Positions 1-8,643 of a stretch of 64,000 nt of DNA are shown one piece after another (position 1 is the first letter of the stretch; every line of letters begins with the position of its first letter). Origin of the DNA: Nitrososphaerota archaeon (lineage in GTDB: Archaea; Thermoproteota; Nitrososphaeria; Nitrososphaerales; Nitrosopumilaceae); NCBI GenBank assembly GCA_026708305.1, contig JAPOVD010000001.1, positions 159,497 through 223,496 on the forward strand, given 5' to 3'. A program made the translations under genes and the position numbers. Below the pieces are notes generated by a model. The model saw only the letters and a program-made list of their open reading frames with translations. It was not told the origin of the DNA and searched no databases.

Positions 1-90
1 AGTTGGTCCTTGAGGACCACGAATACCTCTCTCTCCAATCGGTCCTTTGTCTCCTATCGGTCCTTTATCACCAGTTGGTCCTTTGTCACC
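1..90 (-). repeat. Gly-X-Y triplet repeat (at least 10 units of 9 bp)
   Basis: Ten contiguous 9-bp units encode Gly-X-Y on the minus strand, with Lys, Thr, Ile, Arg and Pro/Gln in the variable positions. The array is cut by the window edge, so total length is unknown. Such coding repeats can change copy number by slippage. Confidence 0.85.
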
Positions 91-753
91 ATATAACGTA
101 TTATTTTTGTTTTGGTTAATTTTATTTTCTACTAACATTGCAACATCTAAATTTTTGCTAATTAATTTATTATTAATAGCCAAACTTTTATCTATTTTGT
201 CCAATAAGTTAAGCGTTAATTTATTTTGTTCATGTGGTGTTATGTTTGGGTTATTTTTATTAATTGAGGTATCTACATCAATTGATCTTTGTGTAACACT
301 AATTTGATTATTTATAAACGTAACTTCAAATTTATCATCAACTGAATAAATTTCATTTTTAGACAATTTAACTTCAAAGATAGAGCATACAGAAGAAAAT
401 AGATCAGATATTATTATCCATAAGTCTGAATAACTAAAAAGAATAGATGGTAAAGGATTATTAGCACTTCCTAAAATTTCTGTAAAAACAGCGTTTTTAA
501 CTTTTAGATGAAAATTATCATTCCATAAATAATCATAGTTATTACTTTTTATATCAATATCAGTTACTTTTTTATTAGTTATGCATATAACAACTTCAAA
601 AATTCCAGATTTTTGTTTGAATGGAGAAATACCATGTATTTTAATTCCAATACTTGTATTGATCAATTGAAACCAATCTAATTTTGATTCACATAAATAA
701 AAAATTTGTGCGGGATCATTAAGAATAGTATTTAACCAGATATGATCAATCAA
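1..753 (-). CDS. Collagen-like Gly-X-Y repeat protein, partial (runs off left edge)
   Basis: Read on the minus strand, an open frame runs from about 753 to the window edge. The first ~220 residues are non-repetitive and Trp/Asn-rich. A stretch rich in Leu, Lys and Asn (about residues 180-220) follows and could form a short coiled coil. Then come ten uninterrupted Gly-X-Y triplets (positions 1-90) of the type GDKGPT, GDKGPI, GERGIR, GPQGPT, continuing past the edge. I chose the TTG at 753 because it lies just outside the divergent TPR gene; the frame stays open further upstream into that gene, so the start is uncertain. No signal peptide is visible from this start. Collagen-like triplets normally trimerise and act at cell surfaces, but cellular location and function here are unknown. 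The C-terminus is not in the window. Confidence 0.75.
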   Translation of the reverse strand, partial: MIDHIWLNTILNDPAQIFYLCESKLDWFQLINTSIGIKIHGISPFKQKSGIFEVVICITNKKVTDIDIKSNNYDYLWNDNFHLKVKNAVFTEILGSANNPLPSILFSYSDLWIIISDLFSSVCSIFEVKLSKNEIYSVDDKFEVTFINNQISVTQRSIDVDTSINKNNPNITPHEQNKLTLNLLDKIDKSLAINNKLISKNLDVAMLVENKINQNKNNTLYGDKGPTGDKGPIGDKGPIGERGIRGPQGPT

Positions 754-758
754 TAATA

Positions 759-1865
759 ATGAATAATCATAATAATGAAAAAGGTTCTCATCACAAAGAA
801 CATTTAATAGATAAGAACCGTAGTCGCGATAAGTTTTTTAAAAAGGCTATAAACTATATGGCAGACGAAAAAATTGAAGAGGCCGTAAAGTTTTTTGAAA
901 AGGCTTTAACATTGGATCCTAACAATATAGATATATTACTCAAATTAGGCTATATGAAATTTCATCTAAATGATTATAATGATGCAATAAAGATATATGA
1001 CAAGATTTTAGATATAGACATAGTTAATGCTGAAGCATGGAACTTAAAATCGCTTATATATTATCAACAAAAAAACTATGTCAAAGCATTAAATTGTGTT
1101 GATAAAGCTGTTGAATCAAATCCATCATACGATATGGCATGGTATAACAAAGCATGTTTTCATTCTATTTTAAATCAAATACCAGAATCAATAGAATCAC
1201 TAAAAAGATCTGTTGAAATAAATGTAAAAAATGCTAAAAAAGCAGTAAACGATAAGGATTTTGCAAATATAAAAATAGATGATGGTTTTAAAAGAATCAT
1301 AGACGTAGTGGTTTTAGAATCAATAAAACAGGGCTATCATACAATAGGACCAATTGTATGGACTACATTTATTAGTAAAAAAGAAGTAGAACACTCTTTA
1401 CTGAAGCTGTTGGAAAAAGGTTTCATAATAAAACATGAAAAAAGACAAGGTCTACATAAGATACCTTTTTATGATTTTGTACCAGAAATGACTACCAAAT
1501 TACATAAATCTAAAAAATTTTTTACAAACGTAAAAACATCATCAATATCAGAAAAAAACTTAAAGAATATGAAACAACTAATTACAACATTAAAACTATC
1601 TATCGAAGAAGAGAATATCGAAGAAACAATTTCAGGTTTGGAATCATTAATAGATTCTAAAAAACATGGCGAACAAATGATCGAATATTTTTTTGAAGAA
1701 CATCGTGAGATAAGATTATTTAGAGTCAGGTTGCAGGATAACGGCCTAAGATACTTACATGAACATAAAAATATGATTTTAACTATATTAGAAAATATTG
1801 AACTTACAATAATGAGAAAATTAAGACAGGAAAATAATTTTTATTCTGCTGATAGATCCCAATAA
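759..1865 (+). CDS. TPR-repeat protein with C-terminal winged-helix-like region
   Basis: A 368-aa protein. Residues ~25-160 form about four tetratricopeptide units, recognisable from repeats such as AVKFFEKALTLDPNN, AIKIYDKILDID and ALNCVDKAVESNPS. Residues ~185-245 look like a winged helix, including a recognition-type segment ending in LEKGFIIKHEKR. The C-terminal ~120 residues are charged and helical. TPRs are protein-interaction scaffolds; combined with a winged helix this suggests a regulator or adaptor, but the partner is unknown. An AT-rich TATA-like run at 729-735 lies ~25 bp before the ATG, compatible with leaderless transcription. The 3' end overlaps the convergent rhodanese gene by 25 bp. 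Confidence 0.85.
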   Translation: MNNHNNEKGSHHKEHLIDKNRSRDKFFKKAINYMADEKIEEAVKFFEKALTLDPNNIDILLKLGYMKFHLNDYNDAIKIYDKILDIDIVNAEAWNLKSLIYYQQKNYVKALNCVDKAVESNPSYDMAWYNKACFHSILNQIPESIESLKRSVEINVKNAKKAVNDKDFANIKIDDGFKRIIDVVVLESIKQGYHTIGPIVWTTFISKKEVEHSLLKLLEKGFIIKHEKRQGLHKIPFYDFVPEMTTKLHKSKKFFTNVKTSSISEKNLKNMKQLITTLKLSIEEENIEETISGLESLIDSKKHGEQMIEYFFEEHREIRLFRVRLQDNGLRYLHEHKNMILTILENIELTIMRKLRQENNFYSADRSQ

Positions 1866-2653
1866 TTAGCATTGTTTTGCTTCTCTACTTTTTTATTTTG
1901 TTGCCTCCATTCTTTAAATGAACGTACATAAAGTTTAATATTTTTGAAACCTATAGATTTCAATGCATTATAAGCAAGACCAGATAATGTACCAGAGCTA
2001 CCACAATATGTTATGATCTCATCTTGTTCTTTTATATTTCTATTTTCGAATATTTGTTTTAATTCTTTTGGGTTTTTCAATATCTTGTTTTGAGAAGCAA
2101 ACATTTTATAAGGTATATTTATTGCATTAGGTATATGATGTTCTAAAAAGTTTAATCGTTCTCTGTTGTCTACAATTACAGTTTTATTGTCGTTTATCTT
2201 TTGTTCCAAGTAATTTATAGTTGACAATATAGAGTTATTTATATTTAATTTATGTTTCTTAATTTCAAAATCAACAATTTTGGAATTAGTTTCATATCCT
2301 AATGATTGCCATTTATCATAAGTTACATCCAACAATGAAACATTATCATGCCCTATATATGATAAACTCCATGTCAATCTTGAAGCTAAAGCTCCGAACG
2401 TATTATCATAAACAACTACATGTGTAGTATCATCAATTCCAAATGATTGAATTAATGTAAGTAGATGATTTGGTGAATCATTAGAAAGTATTTTGGACAG
2501 AGGTAAATTTACAGAATTAGGTATATGGTGTTGTAAGTAGTCACTTTTAGATCTTACATCAATAATTCTAGTATCATGATCATTAATTTCAGAAGTTAGT
2601 TTATTAGGATCAATAGTTATGTTCGATAGAGTTTCTTCTTTCAAGCAGCACAT
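1841..2653 (-). CDS. Two-domain rhodanese (thiosulfate/3-mercaptopyruvate sulfurtransferase)
   Basis: A 270-aa tandem rhodanese. The N-terminal domain (~10-125) carries DVRSKSDYLQHHIPNSVNLP but has VVYDNTFGA where the active loop should be, so it lacks the nucleophilic Cys and is structural, as usual in the family. The C-terminal domain (~145-265) has DNRERLNFLEHHIPNAINIP and the active loop YCGSSG with Cys217. Such enzymes move sulfane sulfur from thiosulfate or mercaptopyruvate to an acceptor. The start overlaps the 3' end of the upstream sulfite reductase gene by 13 bp, so the two are almost certainly co-transcribed and translationally coupled. Thiosulfate versus mercaptopyruvate preference cannot be settled by eye. 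Confidence 0.92.
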   Translation of the reverse strand: MCCLKEETLSNITIDPNKLTSEINDHDTRIIDVRSKSDYLQHHIPNSVNLPLSKILSNDSPNHLLTLIQSFGIDDTTHVVVYDNTFGALASRLTWSLSYIGHDNVSLLDVTYDKWQSLGYETNSKIVDFEIKKHKLNINNSILSTINYLEQKINDNKTVIVDNRERLNFLEHHIPNAINIPYKMFASQNKILKNPKELKQIFENRNIKEQDEIITYCGSSGTLSGLAYNALKSIGFKNIKLYVRSFKEWRQQNKKVEKQNNANYWDLSAE

Positions 2654-4431
2654 TCACCTTTGCCTGTACGTGTATGATAACTATCAAAACTACCATAATC
2701 ATAATAAAAATCAGAACTTTCTGTTTTATCAGGCACTTTGGTAAATGGCAATAATAATTTTTTAAGATCAGAAATAGATCTTATGTTTGTATCATTTTTT
2801 TCATTGACTATTTTATTTATCCATGATTTTAAATCGTCATCAGGTTTTTTGTCTTTTTTGAATATAGAAATTATTTTAAGTATAGTATCAATTACTTTTT
2901 TAGCTGGTATTCGTAAACAATTAACACCCAACATTGCATCATCATCAGATCTGCCACCTAATGACATCTGATAAATAGGATACATGTTTTTACCAGATCT
3001 ACCACCACCTCCATAAAATCCAATTGTAGCTATCTCATGTTGTCCACAAGAGTTTGGGCATCCACTTATTTTTATTGTAGCGTCTTTTAAATCATCGTCT
3101 TGATCTATTTTTAACGTTAATAGTTTACGTTGTATTTCCTTTGCTAATCTATGAGAATTAGTTAATGCTAAATTGCAAGATGTAGTCCCAGAACATCCAA
3201 TTGGAGATGCGATCGTCATTGCTCCAGGATTAGATAGTCCAACAGAGATTAATTTAGAATACAACATTTGAAGATGATCTTGATGTACCCATCTAATTAC
3301 AACATCTTGAGAAAACCCATTTCGTATCAAACGTTCTCCAGAAAATTCTTCACATATGTTAGCTAGATGACGAAGCTGATCTGATGTAATATCACCAGCT
3401 TCTAATGTTAAAAATACAGAATAATAATTTTGTTGTTTTTGTTTTATTGTATTGGTCTTTAACCATCTAGTGTAAGCTAATGAATCTAAATTAGTATTTT
3501 GATTAAATTTTGGAATATTTTGAATGTGTTTGTGGTGATTCACTGTAATATTTGTGATTATAGATTGAGTAACTCTAATTATAGCTCTTTCTTTTAAAAT
3601 TAATTTTTTAAATTCATCCCATCCTAGTTCATGTACTAGATATCTCATTCTGTTTCTAGCCAAGTTTTTTCTATTTCCAAGTCTATCAAATATTTTAATT
3701 ACTGCTATAGACGTATACAGCAAATCTTCTATCGGAGTAAATTCTTCTAGTTGATGCCCTACATAAGATTTATTTCCCAATCCACCACCAAGAAAAACTT
3801 TAAATCCTTGTTGCGTATTTTGTTCAGATTTGTTAATTATTGGTACCAATCCAACATCTACTATTCTTGCCATTCCATGCTGTTCACAACATGTAAAATT
3901 AAACTTGAATTTTCTAGGTAGATTTTGGTTTAATGGGTTACGTAACAAAAATTTTGCTAACGCCAATGCATAAGGAGTAGAATCAAACATTTCATTAGTG
4001 CACACTCCAGAAAGCGGACTGCACATGATATTTCGTATAGTATTACCACAAGCTTCGCGTGTTGTTAATCCAACTTTTGCTAGTTCAGCCATTATTTCAG
4101 GTACATCTTCCAAAACCACCCAATGAAGCTGAATATTTTGTCTAGTAGATACATGTGCACTTCCAATAGAAAATGAATCACATAGTTGAGCTATCTTAAT
4201 AAGTTGGTTTGGATGGATTTCGCCAGCCGGTATTTTAATTCTTACCATCGCATAATCATCAGTCATTCTAGTTCCGTATGCACCGTGTTGTAGTCTAAAT
4301 CTTCTAAAAGAATCAGAGCCCAATTTATTTTGCCTATAAAGTTTAAGCATTTTAGAAAAATGAGCAGATTCTTCAATTCGTGCCCAATTATTTGTTTCAG
4401 ATGGATTAATTGAATCTAATTGATTTTGCAT
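2641..4431 (-). CDS. Siroheme/[4Fe-4S] sulfite reductase (ferredoxin-type; nitrite reductase less likely)
   Basis: A 596-aa protein with two nitrite/sulfite reductase ferredoxin-like half domains and two siroheme domains. STRQNIQLHW near residue 100 is a siroheme-binding segment. The cluster ligands are C413 (IGCSGTTSC), C419, C458 (GCPNSCG) and C462; the spacing C-x5-C-x38-C-x3-C is the same as in E. coli CysI from memory. The reaction would be six-electron reduction of sulfite to sulfide in the cytoplasm using ferredoxin. Neighbouring rhodanese, cysteine synthase and TusA genes favour sulfite over nitrite as substrate. It is divergent from thi4 across ~95 bp. Confidence 0.9.
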   Translation of the reverse strand: MQNQLDSINPSETNNWARIEESAHFSKMLKLYRQNKLGSDSFRRFRLQHGAYGTRMTDDYAMVRIKIPAGEIHPNQLIKIAQLCDSFSIGSAHVSTRQNIQLHWVVLEDVPEIMAELAKVGLTTREACGNTIRNIMCSPLSGVCTNEMFDSTPYALALAKFLLRNPLNQNLPRKFKFNFTCCEQHGMARIVDVGLVPIINKSEQNTQQGFKVFLGGGLGNKSYVGHQLEEFTPIEDLLYTSIAVIKIFDRLGNRKNLARNRMRYLVHELGWDEFKKLILKERAIIRVTQSIITNITVNHHKHIQNIPKFNQNTNLDSLAYTRWLKTNTIKQKQQNYYSVFLTLEAGDITSDQLRHLANICEEFSGERLIRNGFSQDVVIRWVHQDHLQMLYSKLISVGLSNPGAMTIASPIGCSGTTSCNLALTNSHRLAKEIQRKLLTLKIDQDDDLKDATIKISGCPNSCGQHEIATIGFYGGGGRSGKNMYPIYQMSLGGRSDDDAMLGVNCLRIPAKKVIDTILKIISIFKKDKKPDDDLKSWINKIVNEKNDTNIRSISDLKKLLLPFTKVPDKTESSDFYYDYGSFDSYHTRTGKGECAA

Positions 4432-4526
4432 GTAAAATATAGTTCAACAATTTAAAATATAAATTTTTGATATAATCAATATAGGAACATAATAAACTTT
4501 TAATTTGGCTCAATATTTTTTATCAT

Positions 4527-5336
4527 GTGCAAGTATTAGATAATGTAAAATCCAAAAAAATTTTTGCTGATATTAGTGAAGTTGAAATAACTATGGCCAT
4601 AGCAAATGAATTTTATTCTGTTTTATCAGACAGATCACTTTCAGATGTAATAATAATTGGTGCCGGTCCTGCAGGACTAACAGCTGGAAGAGAATTATCA
4701 AATAGAGGTTTCAAAGTTTTGATAATCGAACAGAATAATTATTTAGGTGGCGGCTATTGGCTTGGTGGATACATGATGAATCCAGTAACAGTAAGAGAAC
4801 CAGCACAAGAAATGTGGGACGAATTAGGAGTTCAGTATAAAAAAGTAAAAGATGGTTTGTATATAACTGCTGGTCCCCATGCAGTATCAAAGCTAATTGC
4901 TTCTGCATGTGATTCTGGAGTAAAATTTTTAAATTTAACCAAATTTGACGATTTAGTCTTAAAAAATAATAGAGTGTCAGGGGTAGTGGTTAATTGGATG
5001 CCAGTATCAGCACTTCCACGTAATATAACATGTGTAGATCCAATAGCATTAGAATCTAAAATAGTAATAGATGCATCAGGACATGATTCAGTAGCAATAA
5101 AACGTTTGGTGAATAGAAATCTAGTACAATGGAAAGGAATGAATCCAATGTGGGTCAATGAAGGAGAAGAATACGTAATAGAAAAAACAGGAGAGATATA
5201 TCCAGGATTGATAGCTGCAGGAATGTCAGTTACTGAAACATATGGTTTAGCTAGAATGGGTCCTACTTTTGGAGCAATGTTGTTTTCAGGTAAAAAAGCT
5301 GCTGAAATAGCAGCCCAAAAAATTAAAGAGTTGTAA
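4527..5336 (+). CDS. thi4: Thiazole synthase Thi4 (ADP-thiazole synthesis, thiamine pathway), Cys-type
   Basis: A 269-aa Thi4. The dinucleotide-binding motif VIIGAGPAGLTAGREL lies at ~40-55 and is followed by IIEQNNYLGGGYWLGGYMMN. The enzyme makes the ADP-thiazole moiety of thiamine from NAD and glycine. In the sulfur-donor position the sequence is NITCVDP, with Cys169 directly before V-D-P. Yeast Thi4 has Cys205 in the same context and sacrifices it as sulfur donor; methanogen enzymes have His there and use free sulfide. The residue therefore predicts a single-turnover (suicide) enzyme. It is followed by trxB on the same strand, 88 bp downstream. Confidence 0.95.
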   Translation: MQVLDNVKSKKIFADISEVEITMAIANEFYSVLSDRSLSDVIIIGAGPAGLTAGRELSNRGFKVLIIEQNNYLGGGYWLGGYMMNPVTVREPAQEMWDELGVQYKKVKDGLYITAGPHAVSKLIASACDSGVKFLNLTKFDDLVLKNNRVSGVVVNWMPVSALPRNITCVDPIALESKIVIDASGHDSVAIKRLVNRNLVQWKGMNPMWVNEGEEYVIEKTGEIYPGLIAAGMSVTETYGLARMGPTFGAMLFSGKKAAEIAAQKIKEL

Positions 5337-5424
5337 AGAATCAAACAGCTATTTAAATTATGAATTAATATATTTTTATACATTCATCATAATTTAAATT
5401 GTTAATCAGTATTGTTATTGTATT

Positions 5425-6366
5425 ATGGACAAAAATCAAAAACAAAATAAATTTGATGTAATAATAATTGGGAGTGGTCCTTCAGGCTATACTGCAGGAA
5501 TTTATACTGCACGTGCCGGATATAAAACATTAATAATTTCAGGTATTTTAAAAGGTGGACAATTAATGAATACTACGGAAGTAGAAAATTATCCAGGTTT
5601 CCCAGAGGGAATACTAGGACCAGATCTAATGAACAATATGTTGCAACAATGTAAAAATATGGGCACTGTTTTAATAAGTGATGAAGTCTCAAGTGTAGAT
5701 TTTAAACAGTATCCTTTTTTGATCAAAATTAGTGAAAATAAATATTACTCCAGATCTGTAATAATTTGTACTGGAGCTACACCAAGAAAATTAGGCATAC
5801 AAAGTGAAAATTTTTTCAGTGCTAAAGGAGTATCGTATTGCGCAACATGCGATGGTCCATTTTTTAAAAATTTGGAATTAGCAGTCATAGGTGGTGGAGA
5901 TTCAGCTATGGAAGAAGCGATATTTCTTACAAAATTTGCGTCAAAAGTGCATATAATTCATCGACGGCAAAAATTAAGAGCTAGCAACATAATGCAAAAT
6001 AGAGCTATGACAAATGACAAAATCGTGTTTCATTTGGACACTAAAGTAGAAGAGATATTAGGAGATCATAAGGTAAAAAGCTTAATATTAAAAAACACAA
6101 TAACAAATAAAAATAAAAAATTAAATGTTGGAGGAGTATTCATTGCGATAGGTCATGTACCGAACACAAGTTTGTTTAAAGATAATATAGATCTGGATAA
6201 TAATGGTTACATTATTTTAAAAAACAAGTCAGAAACTAGTGTCAGAGGGATTTTTGCTGCAGGCGATGTTCATGACCATTCTTACAGACAAGCCATAACT
6301 GCAGCTGGATTTGGATGTATGGCAGCAATAGATGTAGACAAATTTTTAACTCGTATTGATAAATAA
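5425..6366 (+). CDS. trxB: Thioredoxin reductase (NADPH, FAD)
   Basis: A 313-aa low-molecular-weight thioredoxin reductase of normal length. FAD motif VIIIGSGPSGYTAGIYTA lies at ~14-31, the redox-active CATC motif is Cys139/Cys142, and the NADPH-binding segment is VIGGGDSAMEEA followed by HRRQKLRA. The C-terminal FAD contact GIFAAGDVHD is present. It passes electrons from NADPH to thioredoxin in the cytoplasm. The gene ends one base before the convergent cysteine synthase gene, leaving no room for a separate terminator. Its place in the sulfur block agrees with thiol redox maintenance. Confidence 0.96.
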   Translation: MDKNQKQNKFDVIIIGSGPSGYTAGIYTARAGYKTLIISGILKGGQLMNTTEVENYPGFPEGILGPDLMNNMLQQCKNMGTVLISDEVSSVDFKQYPFLIKISENKYYSRSVIICTGATPRKLGIQSENFFSAKGVSYCATCDGPFFKNLELAVIGGGDSAMEEAIFLTKFASKVHIIHRRQKLRASNIMQNRAMTNDKIVFHLDTKVEEILGDHKVKSLILKNTITNKNKKLNVGGVFIAIGHVPNTSLFKDNIDLDNNGYIILKNKSETSVRGIFAAGDVHDHSYRQAITAAGFGCMAAIDVDKFLTRIDK

Positions 6367-7389
6367 TTACGCATCATTTTTTGTGTATGCAAGTTTAGGT
6401 ATGTATTTTGATTTTTTCAATGCATAATCAAATTCGGATTGTGTAAAAATATTTTGGTTTACATAGATGCTTTTAAATTTTCTACCATCATCTGCAAATA
6501 TTCCAACAATACATTTTGTATCAATATCTGAATCAAAATTATATTTTTGCATAGCGGCATAAACTGTTGCCGATGAAGGACTAACGAGCATCTTATCTTT
6601 ATTCAATATGGTCTTTACTACACTAAATGCTTCATCGTTGGTTATTGTGATCCAATCATCTACAATTTTTTCTCTTTTTATAAAAAGTTCTGGTTTTGCA
6701 GATTCTTCAAAATTTCGTAATCCTTGGATAAGATGATTAATTTGTGGTTGAACAGCTATAATTTTAATTTTGGGATTCTTTTCTTTAATAAATGTAGATA
6801 CGCCAGTGATTGTGCCTCCAGTTCCAACACCTGTAAAAAAATGCGTAATGTCGCCATTGGTTTGTTTCCAAATTTCTGGACCAGTACCATTATAATGTCC
6901 AAAAAAATTGGCTTCGTTAGAATATTGGTTTGGAGAATAATAAATTTTAGGTCGTGATGATGCTATAGAAGTAGCTAATGCTATGCTTTGGTCTGTACCA
7001 GAACCAACTTTAGGGCAAAGATCATCAGTAGTTTCATATATTTTAGCACCTAGGGATTTAATTATATTTTTAGTTTCATTACTAGCTTTTTCAGGTATAA
7101 CTATTTCAATACCATAGCCTAGTGATTTAGCTATACCAGTTAATGCGATGCCTGTGTTTCCAGATGTAGGTTCTATTATTATGCTATGATTTTTTTTTAA
7201 GATTCCATTTTTTTCTGCTTCTATGATCATCCAATAAGCTGCACGATCTTTAATTGAACCATATGGATTATGGTTTTCAAGTTTAGCAAAATATGATTCA
7301 TTAGGTTTGGATAATGATTCTAATTCTATCAATGGTGTATTTCCAATCTTATTTAACAGATCATTCTGTTGATTAATTATTTTGTTCAT
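6367..7389 (-). CDS. Cysteine synthase family PLP enzyme
   Basis: A 340-aa fold-type II PLP enzyme. Lys47 in YGSIKDRAAYW is the Schiff-base lysine, PTSGNTGIAL the substrate-binding loop and GVGTGGTITGVS the phosphate-binding loop. There is no CBS domain. It condenses an activated serine (O-acetylserine or O-phosphoserine) with sulfide to give cysteine. The loop HLIQGLRNF resembles CysM/phosphoserine-type enzymes more than CysK, and a SerB-like phosphatase lies nearby, but the donor cannot be settled by eye. It is followed closely upstream by tusA on the same strand, suggesting co-transcription. Confidence 0.9.
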   Translation of the reverse strand: MNKIINQQNDLLNKIGNTPLIELESLSKPNESYFAKLENHNPYGSIKDRAAYWMIIEAEKNGILKKNHSIIIEPTSGNTGIALTGIAKSLGYGIEIVIPEKASNETKNIIKSLGAKIYETTDDLCPKVGSGTDQSIALATSIASSRPKIYYSPNQYSNEANFFGHYNGTGPEIWKQTNGDITHFFTGVGTGGTITGVSTFIKEKNPKIKIIAVQPQINHLIQGLRNFEESAKPELFIKREKIVDDWITITNDEAFSVVKTILNKDKMLVSPSSATVYAAMQKYNFDSDIDTKCIVGIFADDGRKFKSIYVNQNIFTQSEFDYALKKSKYIPKLAYTKNDA

Positions 7390-7406
7390 ATCATTATCAA
7401 ATTACA

Positions 7407-7658
7407 TTATTTACCTTTTTGGACAAGGAATTCAAAATAATTATTTTTTTGATTTTTTTGTAGCAATATATGTCCATTTCGATCAACCCAACGAGATATG
7501 TCGTCATCAGCTGCAGGATCATCAGCAAGTATTTTTAAAACATTACCTAATTGTAATTTTTCTAAAGCAATTTTAGTTCTAAATACAGGTTCAGGACAAT
7601 ATAATCCACGTGCATCTAAAATTTCAGAAACATCAATATTTAATTTATCGCTCACCAT
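7407..7658 (-). CDS. tusA: TusA/SirA-family sulfur carrier protein
   Basis: An 83-aa TusA-like protein. The conserved LDARGLYCPEP motif has Cys21, which carries a persulfide in characterised family members. The body KIALEKLQLGNVLKILADDP fits the two-layer alpha/beta fold, with usual length ~80 aa. It lies just 17 bp upstream of the cysteine synthase gene on the same strand. With the nearby two-domain rhodanese it could form a persulfide relay for tRNA thiolation or cofactor synthesis; the acceptor is not visible here. Confidence 0.93.
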   Translation of the reverse strand: MVSDKLNIDVSEILDARGLYCPEPVFRTKIALEKLQLGNVLKILADDPAADDDISRWVDRNGHILLQKNQKNNYFEFLVQKGK

Positions 7659-7693
7659 TAAATTAATTTATTGACATATTAATACCTATTGTG

Positions 7694-8608
7694 CTATTTT
7701 AATATAAAATACATCCATGATTTTAAATTTCTGTTTTTAATAGAAGTAATATCAAAGTCACAAAAATTTATTTTAAACGAAATATTTTGTAATGCAATAA
7801 TGCTAATTTTATAAAATAATTCCCATAGATTGTTATACATGTTATATTGATATGATTTTTCTAGTAAATGAAATATCAATTTAAATTTAGAATAATTTTT
7901 AGACACATAATTAGCAATGTAGTCTTTTGAATTATTTATTTTATATTTTAAATAATTCAACATTTCATATTCCTTTATGTAATCAGTTTTCTGTATTTTG
8001 ATTTTACCATGTTTCATCGCATATAATATATCATCTAACTTATTCACTGATTCAATTTTGTTCATACACCTACCAATAGTTGATTTAATATGTGAATCAC
8101 TACCACATACAGGTATTATTTTATGTTCGTCCGCAAATAACATTGCTTTTACATTTGAGAAAATGTCAATGTTATTGCTATTAAAAATTTCTATTAAATC
8201 ACAATATGTTGATTTATCACGTAGTGAGTCTATAATTCCAAAAGGATGAGGAGCAGATGAAATTGCATTTTGTGCATGTGCTTCATCCAAAGTTTCTTCT
8301 ACTGTTAAACCAGGTTTTATTGCATTATGAATTCCATATACCAATAAATGTTCACCTGTACTTGTAGTTATTTCTTCAGCCGGGTAAATTTGAATTGAAT
8401 TGTATTTATCATGATTATTTTTATAGCTAATCATTTGATTATAACCATATAATGTATTATGATTAGTAATGAAGATTAAATCTAATTTATTTCGTAATGA
8501 TTGCTCCAATTGTTCTATTATTCCAGTGCTAGAATCATATGGAGTGTCAAGCTTTCCGGTATGAAAATTAGAATAAATATTATGACAATGTAATTCTGCG
8601 TTCAACAT
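7694..8608 (-). CDS. PHP-domain metal-dependent phosphoesterase
   Basis: A 304-aa protein with N-terminal PHP motifs: ELHCHNIYSN (metal ligands HxH) at ~4-13, FITNHNTLYG around residue 48, SAPHPFG near 117 and CGSDSHIKS near 168. These metal-binding motifs are found in phosphoesterases acting on nucleotides or sugar phosphates and in polymerase-associated PHP domains. The last ~100 residues are Ile/Asn/Lys-rich and not recognised. It is the last gene of a minus-strand run after serB-like and cofE. The exact substrate is unknown. Confidence 0.85.
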   Translation of the reverse strand: MLNAELHCHNIYSNFHTGKLDTPYDSSTGIIEQLEQSLRNKLDLIFITNHNTLYGYNQMISYKNNHDKYNSIQIYPAEEITTSTGEHLLVYGIHNAIKPGLTVEETLDEAHAQNAISSAPHPFGIIDSLRDKSTYCDLIEIFNSNNIDIFSNVKAMLFADEHKIIPVCGSDSHIKSTIGRCMNKIESVNKLDDILYAMKHGKIKIQKTDYIKEYEMLNYLKYKINNSKDYIANYVSKNYSKFKLIFHLLEKSYQYNMYNNLWELFYKISIIALQNISFKINFCDFDITSIKNRNLKSWMYFILK

Positions 8609-8643
8609 AGTTAAAAGATTATAATAATATTAAACATGTTTAA

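Noticed and set aside
47-307. Plus-strand frame of 86 aa with repeated Pro/Ser near its start
   Set aside because: It is the mirror of the minus-strand Gly-X-Y repeat; the minus frame is longer, continuous and has collagen periodicity.
2641-4431. Assignment as assimilatory nitrite reductase
   Set aside because: Not excluded, but neighbouring sulfur genes and cluster spacing favour sulfite reductase.
4832-5383. Minus-strand frame of 183 aa
   Set aside because: Antisense to thi4, which has all family motifs; the antisense protein is not recognisable.
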